Part shown: positions 1-8,700 of the stretch, one piece after another
Layout of the letters: each line of letters begins with the position of its first letter
Numbering within the stretch: the first letter of the stretch is position 1
Source of the DNA: Gammaproteobacteria bacterium
GTDB lineage: Bacteria > Pseudomonadota > Gammaproteobacteria > Pseudomonadales > UBA5518
Length of the DNA stretch: 64,000 nt
Direction: 5' to 3'
Assembly: GCA_016705365.1 (NCBI GenBank)
Contig: JADIYI010000002.1
Location: 655,636-719,635, forward strand
Translations under genes and position numbers: made by a program
The notes under the pieces: model-generated
Database searches by the model: none
The model's input: the letters and a program-made list of their open reading frames with translations, nothing else
What the model was told of the DNA's origin: nothing

Positions 1-789
1 CTCGGCCTCGCTGATGCGCTTCAGCGTGTCCATATTGAGCAGCTCGGCAAGGAATTGCTCCGCCAGCTCACGCTGTGCGCCCACCAGTTTCTGCTGCGCA
101 CGCACCGCAACCAGGCGCTCCGGTATGGTGCGTATCTCGGTTTCCAGCTTTGCCACCTTGCTGTCGGTAAGTAGCTGCCGCGAGCGCCATTCGTCGCGTC
201 GCGCCTGGCTCAGGGCCTTGCTGTCTTCGGCGCGCGCGGCCGGCGCAATGCTCGCGGCGCCCTGCGCAACCGCCTGCTTCAATTCCAAGCGCGCGTCTTC
301 GCTGCGTCCCTGCAAGGTGCGCATGGTCTCGAGCAGCTTGGCGTCCTGAACCCGCAGCTTTTCCAGTTTCGCGCGCGTATCACTGAGCACGCGCTCGAGC
401 CGGGCAATCGCGACGCTTTGCGACAGCGATTTTACCGAGCGCGTCTGGCGCTGCAGATCGCGCAGCTCGCGATCGGAGCGCTCGACCTTGCCCGCCGACT
501 CCTGGAACAAACGATCGAAGCGCTCCTGCTCCGAGCGATACTCGATCGCTGTCTGGAGATTGGCGACCACCGCGGCATAGAGTTCCGCGAGCTTGGCATT
601 CTGCGGGTCCGCCTGGCTGGCGCCCTGGTAGCTTGCCAGGCGCTGCTGCATTTCGGGAAGCGACAACTCGCTCTCGGTATCATCGGCCAGGCACTGGTGC
701 GCAAACGCCAGGACGACGATCAGCGCGGCGGTTGGAGCCCAGTCGGCAAAACGGCGGTTCACGATCGAGGCGGTTGTGCTGAAAGACAT
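1..789 (-). CDS. MscK/KefA-like mechanosensitive channel, N-terminal part (runs off window)
   Basis: The minus-strand frame stays open from an ATG at 789 to the first base of the window, giving the first 263 residues of a longer protein. Residues about 15-35 form a hydrophobic signal sequence ending near CLAD. The rest is almost entirely charged, heptad-like coiled coil rich in Glu, Arg, Gln, Leu and Ala. That architecture matches the periplasmic MscS_porin region that precedes the membrane channel in MscK/KefA-type proteins, which release solutes on hypo-osmotic shock. The channel domain itself lies outside the window, so the family call rests on composition and layout. The gene diverges from the rubrerythrin operon. 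Another long periplasmic coiled-coil protein cannot be excluded. Confidence 0.6.
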   Translation of the reverse strand, partial: MSFSTTASIVNRRFADWAPTAALIVVLAFAHQCLADDTESELSLPEMQQRLASYQGASQADPQNAKLAELYAAVVANLQTAIEYRSEQERFDRLFQESAGKVERSDRELRDLQRQTRSVKSLSQSVAIARLERVLSDTRAKLEKLRVQDAKLLETMRTLQGRSEDARLELKQAVAQGAASIAPAARAEDSKALSQARRDEWRSRQLLTDSKVAKLETEIRTIPERLVAVRAQQKLVGAQRELAEQFLAELLNMDTLKRISEAE

Positions 790-928
790 GGTCGGGAAAA
801 TTCCGGGGCACGGGTGACAGGGCGACAGTTTACTGAATTAGCGCGCCTCGCTGTGGAACCCGGATCGGGCGCTCTGCCCCGGGCGGTACCGGGTGCCGAT
901 GTGGATATGATTTGCGCCGAATCAATTG

Positions 929-965
929 ATAGGCAAAACCTATCGGTAATATAGAAAATAACTGT
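929..965 (+). promoter_or_regulatory. OxyR operator (four ATAG-type elements)
   Basis: The sequence reads ATAG-N7-CTAT-N7-ATAG-N7-CTGT over 37 bp. The known OxyR site has the form ATAG-N7-CTAT-N7-ATAG-N7-CTAT, so 15 of the 16 defining bases and all spacings agree. The site lies 95 bp before the rubrerythrin ATG and immediately upstream of a plausible -35 element. An OxyR with both redox cysteines is encoded 2.7 kb downstream. It could also affect the divergent channel gene starting at 789. Confidence 0.85.
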
Positions 966-992
966 TGTAACTTATCGGTCAGAGAGTATCCT
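965..992 (+). promoter_or_regulatory. Promoter of the rubrerythrin operon
   Basis: TTGTAA (965-970) and TATCCT (987-992) are separated by 16 bp and directly abut the OxyR operator, the position expected for a class of promoters activated by OxyR touching RNA polymerase. The transcript would start near 999 with a leader of about 60 nt. Confidence 0.55.
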
Positions 993-1059
993 GTAAGGGC
1001 TTGAACACCCAAGGCGGGTCGTCTGGCGTGGACCCAATCCAATGCACCAGGAGGTAATC

Positions 1060-1485
1060 ATGGAACTCAAGGGCTCGAAAACTGCAAAGAATCTGGCCGA
1101 CGCATTTGCCGGCGAAAGCCAGGCCAATCGTCGTTATCTTTACTTCGCGGCCAAGGCGGATGTCGAAGGCTCACCGGATGTCGCGGCGGTATTCCGTGCG
1201 ACGGCGGAAGGCGAAACCGGTCATGCACACGGCCACCTCGAGTATCTCGAGCAGGTTGGCGATCCGGCGACGGGCCTTGCCATCGGTGCCACCGAGCATA
1301 ACCTCAAGTCGGCGATTGCCGGTGAAACCCACGAGTACACCGACATGTACCCGGGCATGGCAAAGACCGCGCGCGACGAAGGCTTCGGCGAGATTGCCGA
1401 CTGGTTCGAGACACTGGCCAAGGCCGAGCGCAGCCACGCGGGCAAGTTCCAGCGCACGCTGGACAGCTACCTGTCGGAGCGCTGA
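1060..1485 (+). CDS. Rubrerythrin-family diiron protein without rubredoxin domain
   Basis: A cytoplasmic four-helix diiron protein of 141 residues, expected to reduce hydrogen peroxide. The helix motifs are clear: [11 protein letters not shown] near the start, then [27 protein letters not shown] and [11 protein letters not shown]. They carry the Glu and His ligands of the rubrerythrin site. Classical rubrerythrin is about 190 residues and ends in a Cys4 rubredoxin domain. That domain is absent here, so electrons must come from another protein, and the Fe-S protein next door is the obvious candidate. An upstream in-frame ATG at 1042 exists, but AGGAGG at 1049-1054 fits the ATG at 1060. The gene is first in the OxyR-controlled operon and is followed by a strong terminator. 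Confidence 0.93.
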   Translation: MELKGSKTAKNLADAFAGESQANRRYLYFAAKADVEGSPDVAAVFRATAEGETGHAHGHLEYLEQVGDPATGLAIGATEHNLKSAIAGETHEYTDMYPGMAKTARDEGFGEIADWFETLAKAERSHAGKFQRTLDSYLSER

Positions 1486-1493
1486 GCGCAACC

Positions 1494-1529
1494 GGACAGG
1501 CGGCAACCGCCGCCTGTCCCCTTTTCTTT
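1494..1529 (+). terminator. Intrinsic terminator after rubrerythrin
   Basis: A perfect 11-bp GC-rich stem (1494-1504 with 1509-1519), an AACC loop and a following CCTTTTCTTT tract. It lies between rubrerythrin and the Fe-S gene, so it probably acts as a partial terminator that makes rubrerythrin the most abundant product of the operon. Confidence 0.85.
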
Positions 1530-1552
1530 CGTCAAAACCCGGAGAATCGCCG

Positions 1553-2884
1553 ATGAGTTCGCGCGAAGGCGGCCTGCAGGCACCCACCCGTCACCCGCTC
1601 GGCTGGACCAGCGAGGATTTCTACAACGAGGAAAAATGCCTCGCGGAGATGGATCGCGTGTTCGATATCTGTCACGGATGCCGGCGCTGCGTGAGCCTGT
1701 GCGACTCGTTCCCGACGCTGTTCGACATGGTCGACGAATCACCCACCTTCGAACTCGAGGGCGCCGACAAGAGCAAGTACAAGGACGTGGTGGACCATTG
1801 CTACCTCTGCGACCTGTGTTACCAGACGAAATGCCCCTACGTGCCACCCCACGAGTGGGCGATCGACTATCCGCACCTGATGCTGCGCGCCAAGGCCATC
1901 AAGTTCCGCCGCGAAGGCGCCAGCCTGCGTGACAAGGTCCTCACCTCCACCACCACGCTCGGGCGCCTCGCCAGCATTCCGCTGGTCGATGTAACCGTGA
2001 ACGCGGCAAACAAGCTTGGCTTTGTGCGCAAGGGCCTCGAAGCGGCGCTTGGCGTTCACCACCTGGCCAAGGTGCCGCAATACCAGAGCAATCACCTCAG
2101 GAAGCGCCTCAGGAATCACCAGCCCGGCGCCCAGGAACCGCAGACCGCGGGTCCGACGCGCGGCAAGGTCGCGGTGTTCGGAACCTGTTACGGCACCTAC
2201 AACACACCCCAGATGGGCGAGGACCTGGTGCGGGTGTTCGAACACAACCGCATCCCGACCAAACTCGTCAGCGGCGAAAAATGCTGTGGCATGCCAAAGC
2301 TCGAACTCGGTGATCTCGACAGCGTCGCCGCGCTGAAGGAACACAACATCCCGGTTCTGGTCGAAGCGATCCGCGCCGGCTGGGACATCATCGCGCCGAT
2401 CCCTTCCTGCGTCCTGATGTTCAAGCAGGAATTGCCGCTGATGTTCCCGGACGATGCCGATGTGCGGACCGTGAAGGAGAACATCTACGATCCCTTCGAA
2501 TACCTGATGCATCGCCACAAGGCCGGCCTGCTGAACACCGAGTTCCCGAACAGTCTCGGCAAGGTGGCCTACCAGGTGGCCTGTCACCAGCGGGTGCAGA
2601 ACATCGGTCTGAAGACACGCGACGTGCTCGCGCTGATCCCCGGCACCGAGGTCAAGGCCATCGAGCGCTGCTCGGGGCACGATGGCACCTATGCGGTGCG
2701 CAAGGAGACATACGAACACGCGATGAAGATCGTGAAGCCGGTCGTGGGCCAGGTACAGCAGTTCGACCCCACGTCCTATACCAGCGACTGCCCGATGGCG
2801 GGCTCGCATATCGCCCACGGCCTCGGTCACGACACCGATCCCCTGCACCCGCTGTCGCTGCTGCGCAAGGCATACGGGATCTGA
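1553..2884 (+). CDS. GlpC/HdrD-like (Fe-S) oxidoreductase of the rubrerythrin cluster
   Basis: A 443-residue Fe-S protein. Residues about 35-55 hold CHGCRRCVSLCDSFP and about 85-100 hold CYLCDLCYQTKCPY, the two ferredoxin-like 4Fe-4S motifs. Two CCG-type domains follow: the first around GTCYGTYN and GEKCCGMPKLE, the second around ACHQRVQNIG and ERCSGHDGTY. This is the layout of GlpC and heterodisulfide-reductase HdrD/HdrB-like subunits, which pass electrons to a partner or membrane quinones. The open frame extends far upstream inside the rubrerythrin gene, but the ATG at 1553 with GGAGA 8 bp before it is the natural start. Together with the lone diiron domain before it, the protein probably supplies electrons for peroxide reduction; that is inferred from the conserved neighbourhood. 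Confidence 0.85.
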   Translation: MSSREGGLQAPTRHPLGWTSEDFYNEEKCLAEMDRVFDICHGCRRCVSLCDSFPTLFDMVDESPTFELEGADKSKYKDVVDHCYLCDLCYQTKCPYVPPHEWAIDYPHLMLRAKAIKFRREGASLRDKVLTSTTTLGRLASIPLVDVTVNAANKLGFVRKGLEAALGVHHLAKVPQYQSNHLRKRLRNHQPGAQEPQTAGPTRGKVAVFGTCYGTYNTPQMGEDLVRVFEHNRIPTKLVSGEKCCGMPKLELGDLDSVAALKEHNIPVLVEAIRAGWDIIAPIPSCVLMFKQELPLMFPDDADVRTVKENIYDPFEYLMHRHKAGLLNTEFPNSLGKVAYQVACHQRVQNIGLKTRDVLALIPGTEVKAIERCSGHDGTYAVRKETYEHAMKIVKPVVGQVQQFDPTSYTSDCPMAGSHIAHGLGHDTDPLHPLSLLRKAYGI

Positions 2885-2954
2885 ATCGGCACAAGCCAAG
2901 CGAGCGTCGCGGCACCACGCGAGGGAGTGGCGCCGGGGATGATCGCAGCAGGCA

Positions 2955-2979
2955 TTGTGTCGCCGGGACGGCGACACAA
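2955..2979. other. Perfect stem-loop between Fe-S gene and DUF3501 gene
   Basis: An 11-bp perfect inverted repeat (2955-2965 and 2969-2979) with a 3-base loop. There is no T-tract, so it looks more like an mRNA-stabilising or processing hairpin than a terminator. A weaker pair, GGGATGT and ACATCCC, follows downstream in the same 176-bp spacer. Confidence 0.5.
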
Positions 2980-3060
2980 GCCTGCAGGGATGTATTCACG
3001 GCGCGCCTGCAGCGAACATCCCCGGCGTCAATCCCGAATTCATGCAATGAGGTTAACGAC

Positions 3061-3645
3061 ATGATTCACACCATCACACCGAACGACCTGATTCCGCTCG
3101 ATGAGTATGCGCGGCAACGCGACGCCTATCGCAGCGAGGTCATGCAGACCAAGAAACTGCGCTATGTCGCGATCGGCGAGAATGTCTCGCTGCTGTTCGA
3201 GAACCGCACCACCGTGCTCTACCAGATCCTCGAAATGCTGCGTATCGAGAAGACCACCGACAGCGAAGGCATGCAGCAGGAACTCGATGCCTACAATCCG
3301 CTGATCCCGGGCGGCAAGGACTGGCGCGCGACGATGCTCATCGAGTTCGCGGATGCCGACGAGCGTCGTGTGCAGCTCAAGTACCTGCGTCACGTCGAAC
3401 ATCATGTTTACGCGGACATCGGTGGCACCCGCATCGCCGCGACCGCGGACGAGGACATGGAACGCTCCAACGAGGAGAAAACGTCAGCGGTGCACTTCCT
3501 GCGTTTCGATCTGACCGACGAGGTGATTAGCGCGCTACGCAGCGGCGCTGCGCTCGCGTTCGGCATCGATCATCCGCACTATCATTTCGAGAATCGCATC
3601 GAGGATCCGGCCGTCCTCGCCTCGCTCGTCGACGACCTGCTGTGA
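3061..3645 (+). CDS. DUF3501 family protein
   Basis: A soluble protein of 194 residues with no signal peptide or membrane segment, rich in acidic and charged residues. It matches the DUF3501 family, which is known mainly for standing beside rubrerythrin and the GlpC-like Fe-S protein, exactly as here. Features include KLRYVAIGENVSLLFENR near residues 35-55 and GGKDWRATMLIEF near 80-95. No cysteine motif or recognised catalytic site is visible and its biochemical role is unknown. AGGTTAACGAC precedes the ATG. The gene ends 13 bp before oxyR, so the two are almost certainly co-transcribed. Confidence 0.85.
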   Translation: MIHTITPNDLIPLDEYARQRDAYRSEVMQTKKLRYVAIGENVSLLFENRTTVLYQILEMLRIEKTTDSEGMQQELDAYNPLIPGGKDWRATMLIEFADADERRVQLKYLRHVEHHVYADIGGTRIAATADEDMERSNEEKTSAVHFLRFDLTDEVISALRSGAALAFGIDHPHYHFENRIEDPAVLASLVDDLL

Positions 3646-3658
3646 GCGCAGCACCGGC

Positions 3659-4543
3659 GTGAACATCCGCGACCTGCAGTACCTGGTTGCGGTTGCCGAA
3701 CTGCAGCACTTCGGGCGCGCGGCAGAACGTTGCCATGCCAGCCAACCGACACTCAGCATGCAGATCCGCAAGCTCGAGGACCAGCTTGGCGTGGCACTGT
3801 TCGAGCGCTCGGGACGCCGCGTCCTGATTACCGGCGCGGGCGAACAGATCGTCGAGCGTGCCCGCATCCTGATCCGCGACTACGAGGAACTGCAAAGCGT
3901 TGCGCGCCGCCTCAAGGATCCCACCGCCGGCCACTACCGCCTCGGCGTGTTCCCCACGCTTGCCCCGTACCTGTTGCCACGGGTGATACCCGCGATCCAT
4001 GCCGAGTACCCGCGGCTGCGCCTGTTGCTGCTCGAGGAAAAAACCGAACTGCTGCTGGCACGGCTGCGGCGCGGCCAGATCGACCTGGCGCTTCTCGCGC
4101 TGCCGGTGCCGGGCGATGACCTCTATTGCAAGACGCTGTTCGATGAACCGTTCTGTCTTGCCGCAAGCGATAGGCATCCGCTCGCGCGCAAGAAAAATGT
4201 CGGGCCGTCCGACCTGCAGGACGCCAACCTGTTGCTGCTCGATGAAGGACACTGTCTGCGCGACCAGGCGCTGGAATTCTGCAAGCGCAACGCGATCGAC
4301 GAAAGCCGCGAGTTCCGTGCCACCAGCCTCGAGACCCTGATCCAGATGGTCGCGACCGATCTGGGGATCACACTGGTTCCGGAAATGGCGACCCGCGACG
4401 CCCCGCGCAATCTGCGCTTCATACCGTTCCGCGCTCCCGCACCGCACCGCACGATCGGTCTCGTGTGGCGGCGCAACACCAGCCAGCAGGACTTTTTCGA
4501 ACAGCTCGGCGAGCTGATAACACGGCATCGTGCCGGCGTTTGA
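3659..4543 (+). CDS. oxyR: OxyR, peroxide-sensing LysR-type regulator
   Basis: A LysR-type regulator of 294 residues starting at GTG. Residues 1-60 are the winged helix-turn-helix (NIRDLQYLVAVAEL, then HASQPTLSMQIRKLE). The effector domain carries GHCLRDQALEFC, in which two cysteines are nine residues apart, the same spacing as the Cys199/Cys208 disulfide pair of E. coli OxyR in the matching sequence context. That separates it from ordinary LysR proteins and supports direct peroxide sensing. It is the last gene of the rubrerythrin operon, and the OxyR-type site at 929-965 suggests it activates its own transcription. Confidence 0.93.
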   Translation: MNIRDLQYLVAVAELQHFGRAAERCHASQPTLSMQIRKLEDQLGVALFERSGRRVLITGAGEQIVERARILIRDYEELQSVARRLKDPTAGHYRLGVFPTLAPYLLPRVIPAIHAEYPRLRLLLLEEKTELLLARLRRGQIDLALLALPVPGDDLYCKTLFDEPFCLAASDRHPLARKKNVGPSDLQDANLLLLDEGHCLRDQALEFCKRNAIDESREFRATSLETLIQMVATDLGITLVPEMATRDAPRNLRFIPFRAPAPHRTIGLVWRRNTSQQDFFEQLGELITRHRAGV

Positions 4544-4644
4544 GCAGCCCGGCGAAGGCCTCCCGGTACACCATCGGCATCATTGTTTTGCGTCCCCCTG
4601 TTCTGTTAGCCTTTGTCCGATCCATCCTCCGGAACCGGATACAC

Positions 4645-5466
4645 ATGAGCAGCAGCGAGCCTTCGCGCCATCAGGCGCCACGAACACTCTACGCGGCACT
4701 GGAATTCGGGCGTGCGGTGCAGGAGCTCAGCTCCCTGCTACCGACCAATCGCTGGCTGTCCCGCCTGCCGCACGGCGAGGGGCAACCGGTGATGACGCTA
4801 CCCGGATTCGGTGGTGCTGATGGCAGCACCGCACTGATGCGCCGCTATATCACGCGCTGGGGTTATGAAGCACATCCCTGGCGGCTGGGACGCAACCTCA
4901 ATCCGGGATCGGCAAAGGAAATGTCCTCGGTTCTCGATTTCATGGACACCGTGATCGGGATCGTTGGCAAGCAACTGCACGACATCAAGAAAAAAAGTGG
5001 CAAGCGCGTCTCGCTGGTCGGGTGGAGCCTTGGCGGTCTCTACTCGCGGCAATTGGCGGCGACCTACCCGGACCTGGTACGGCAGGTGATCACCTTGGGC
5101 ACGCCCTTCGGTGATCCGCGCTCGACCATCGTCTGGCCGATCATGCAGCGCCTGCGCGAGACACGGGAACCGCCCGAGGCTGATATGCAGCGTTGGATGG
5201 AACGGGCGCGCATTCCGCTCGAAGTACCGCTGTCGGTGATCTGGAGCAAGACCGACGGCTTCGTTCATCCCAGCATCGCCTGCGAAACCGAAGGCCCCCG
5301 CACCGAAAACATTCACGTCTGCAGCAGCCATGCCGGCTTTGGCGTCAACCCGCAGACGTTCTACGTACTCGCCGACCGTCTGGCGCAGCCGGAAGGCCAA
5401 TGGTCACCGTTCGAGCGTCATGGCTGGCGACGTCTGCTGTACAGCGGCAAGCCGGTGCGGTATTGA
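4645..5466 (+). CDS. Alpha/beta hydrolase, lipase-like
   Basis: A 273-residue alpha/beta hydrolase. The nucleophile elbow VGWSLGGLYSRQLA (GxSxG type) is near residue 122-135. MTLPGFGGADGSTALMRRY near residues 50-70 forms the preceding strand and oxyanion region, and a His in SSHAGFGVNP near residue 225 fits the catalytic His. The layout resembles PGAP1-like or triacylglycerol-lipase-like hydrolases. The substrate cannot be read from the sequence. The frame is open further upstream, but the ATG at 4645 lies just after the oxyR end and gives an N-terminus of normal composition. No signal peptide is visible, so it is probably cytoplasmic. Confidence 0.75.
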   Translation: MSSSEPSRHQAPRTLYAALEFGRAVQELSSLLPTNRWLSRLPHGEGQPVMTLPGFGGADGSTALMRRYITRWGYEAHPWRLGRNLNPGSAKEMSSVLDFMDTVIGIVGKQLHDIKKKSGKRVSLVGWSLGGLYSRQLAATYPDLVRQVITLGTPFGDPRSTIVWPIMQRLRETREPPEADMQRWMERARIPLEVPLSVIWSKTDGFVHPSIACETEGPRTENIHVCSSHAGFGVNPQTFYVLADRLAQPEGQWSPFERHGWRRLLYSGKPVRY

Positions 5467-5475
5467 GTCAGCGCA

Positions 5476-5682
5476 TCAAAGCTGGTCGCGCGCTGCCCCC
5501 GCATCACACTTCTTGCATTCCAGTTCGAATCCGAGCATCGATGTCCTGCCCTCTTCACTGACCACCCACGGTCGATTCATCCACGGCGGAGTGTGGCGTA
5601 CATGCTGGAAATGCCCGCAGGCGAGTTCCGCGACCCAGTCCTCAAGCTCATCGCGGTGATAGCCGACAATGCCCTGCTTCAT
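5476..5682 (-). CDS. DUF3565 family protein
   Basis: A 68-residue protein starting MKQGIVGYHRDELEDWV. It contains ELACGHFQHVRHTPPW, NRPWVVSEEGR and a C-terminal CKKC pair, all hallmarks of the DUF3565 family. The Cys and His residues suggest a small metal-binding fold, but the function is unknown. A TTG three codons upstream could also start it; the ATG at 5682 fits the family. It is encoded convergent to the hydrolase and 28 bp downstream of the RTX gene. Confidence 0.8.
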   Translation of the reverse strand: MKQGIVGYHRDELEDWVAELACGHFQHVRHTPPWMNRPWVVSEEGRTSMLGFELECKKCDAGAARDQL

Positions 5683-5710
5683 GACGCTCAAGATACATCG
5701 AGATCCCGTG

Positions 5711-8700
5711 CTAACTCAATCTCGGTGAGCCGTCCTGCAGGCTGGCACTGGCTTGCAAGGACTGTACACTCGAACCGAAACCGCCAGCAGCCAGGATCCC
5801 CATCGCAGGGGTGAAGGAGATATCCGCAAGCTTGCCGCCCACGCCATAACGATACGCCAGGTCACCGCCGATCGCCGCGCTGTTGCTGCCACCCAGATGC
5901 TGTGCCGACAATGCGCTGCTCAGCGCCCATGCACCCAGCTTCGGATTGCTGGTTCTGGCGGCATCGAACGCGCCTACCAGTCCATTGAAATCGAAGCTTG
6001 CGATCTTCCTGTTGTAAAGCGGGTTGGATGAACCCGTGTTGTAATCGGTGCTGCCTTCCAGCACCAGTTGCAATCTGTCGATGCTGTGGTTGGATGCGCT
6101 GGAATAATAATTGGTGAACGTGATCTGGTCGGTGCTGCCCACTTTCAGGACCAGGTTATTGCCGCTTTTCTGGAACAACAGATCGGCGTACTTCGTGCCT
6201 CCGCCCAGCGACAGCGTGTTGTCCCTGGTGCTGCTCGCGGCCACCGTGTCCTGCCCATCGCCCTTGTTGAACACGATGATATCGGCACCGTTGCCGGTGT
6301 TCAGCGTATCGTTGCCAGTGCCGCCGATCAGCAGATCGTTACTGCCGCTGCCGCTCAGGGTATCGGCACCCGCACCGCCACACAGCAGCGTGTTGCCGGA
6401 CGTGTTCGACAGTTTGTCATTGCCCGCGCTGCCTTCCAGGATATCGCAACCCCCGCCACCGGCAAGCGTGTTGTTCGCGCTGTTGCCACGCAGCAAATTG
6501 GCCAGCGTGTTGCCGGTGCCGTTGATGGCGCCGGTACCGCCGAGAAACAGCAACTCGATATTCGCCTCGAGCGATCGGGTAATGGAAGAGTTCACGGTGT
6601 CGATGCCTTCATTCGCGTTTTCGGCTGCCACGTCACCCGCCTGGGCAACCACGTGGACATCATTGCCGGGACCGCCGATCGTGAAGTCATTTCCCGATCC
6701 GCCATCGAGCGTGTCGTTGCCTGCGCCACCGACGAGCGTATCGGCTCCGGAACCGCCACCCAGGATATTGCTGGCGCTGTTTCCGGTGATCGCGTTGGCG
6801 AGCGTATTCCCGGTCCCGTTGATCACGGCACTTCCCGCGAGCACCAGGTTTTCGAGATTGTTGCCGAGTGTATACGTCACGCCGGCGACAACGGTATCCG
6901 TGCCTTCACCGGCGTTTTCGGTCAGCGTGATTCCCGAACTGCGATTCACCAGGTAGGTATCGTTCCCGGTTCCGCCCTTCAGCACATCCGTGCCGGCGCT
7001 GCCGCCGTCCAGGGTATCGTTCCCCGCGAGCCCGGCAAGCGTGTTCTTGCCGCTGTTGCCAGTCAGCACATTGCTCAGCGTGTTGCCGGTGCCGTTGATC
7101 GCGGCACTGCCGACAAGCAGCAGGTTTTCGATAAATGCCGGCAGGGTATAACTGATCGTGGCGCGCACTTCGTCGACACCGTCGTCCTCTTCGGTATCGT
7201 CTTCAGTGACACGGTCGAAGGTGTTGTCGACCACGTAGATATCGTCACCGTTCTGGCCCCACATCCCATCGGCGCCGACACCGCCATCGAGATAGTCATT
7301 ACCCTCACCGCCGAGCAGGCTATCGTCTCCGGCGCCCCCGTAAAGCGTATCCTGACCCTCGCCCGCCCACATCTCGTCCGCGCCGTCCAGGCCATCGAGA
7401 ACATCGTCGCCACCCATCGCATCGAAAAAATCATTCCACATGCTGCCAGCAAGAACATCATCCCCTTCCGTGCCATCGATCATGGCCCGGACGATCGCAA
7501 ACTCAAAGCTTATTGAAGCCGAAAGCCCGCCCTCATCCCAGCCTGTCAGGCGGACAGGAAAAGACTGGTCCGCGCTGTCGGCCGGCGCCAGGGCGGTGAA
7601 CTCGCCAGTGGCCGCGTCGAGGCTCAACCACGCGGGCAGCGGCGAACCGTCGGCCATTGTCGCCGTGTAGCTCAGTGAGTGCTGCGATTCGATGTCAAAG
7701 AACGCATAGTCAGGTACCGTGAAGCGGCTCGCCTGACCGGGATGGGCATCCTGCATATCCATCTGGTTCGCGACGGGTGCGGTATTGACGCCGTCAGCGC
7801 AGCCCTGGATCTGGGTTGCCGTATACCAGTACGAATATCCCTGGTTGCGAACCAGCATCGATTCGATGACGTTGTTCGGGTTCGCATACCAGCCGCTGAC
7901 GGTGATCGAATTACCGGCGTTGATCGTCATTTTCAGATCGTTGCCCTGACGCGTGAACTGCATGCTTTCGATATCGACGTTCGCATCCAGCGCAAACTCG
8001 ATCCGATCGCTGCCGCCGCTGTTGTCGCTGATCACATCGCGTCCACTGCTGGCGCTGAAACCGGCGTATCTATCGTTACCGCCAAAGCCGAACATCAGGT
8101 CATCGCCATCACCGCCGTTGAGGTAGTCGCTGCCATGCAACGCAAGCGCCAACGAGCCGCTGTCACCGTAGAGGGTGTCATTGCCATCCCCGCCGTACAG
8201 GTTGTCGTCCTGCCCCTCGCCCCACAGCACATCGTTACCGCCCTCCCCGTAGAGCAGGTTGGTGCCCTGGTAGCTGCCGGCCGCGGTGGTGGTTCCGCGA
8301 ATGACATTGTCCAGCGCGTTACCGTATCCCTGCATCGCGTATGCGCTCCCCGTGAGCGTCAGATTCTCCACCTGTTCGCCAAGTGTGCAGGACGCAGCCG
8401 AGAACACCGTGTCGATCCCTTCGCCGGCCAGCTCCACGACGATATCGCCTGCGCCGAGAATGTAGCTGTCATTGCCGGCGCCACCGAAAAGCATATCCAC
8501 CCCGTCCTCACCGTTCAGCGTGTCGTTGCCGGTGCCACCACGCAGGGTATCGTCTCCGCCACGCCCCAGCAGCGAGTCGTCACCGCCACCGCCATCCATG
8601 GCCTCCGCAGTCACCGTGCCGGTGAGCGTGTCGTTAGCGGCGGTACCGGTGAAACACCGCGCCAGCAGCTGATCGAGGGTCCAGCCCGTTCCGCTGGAAA

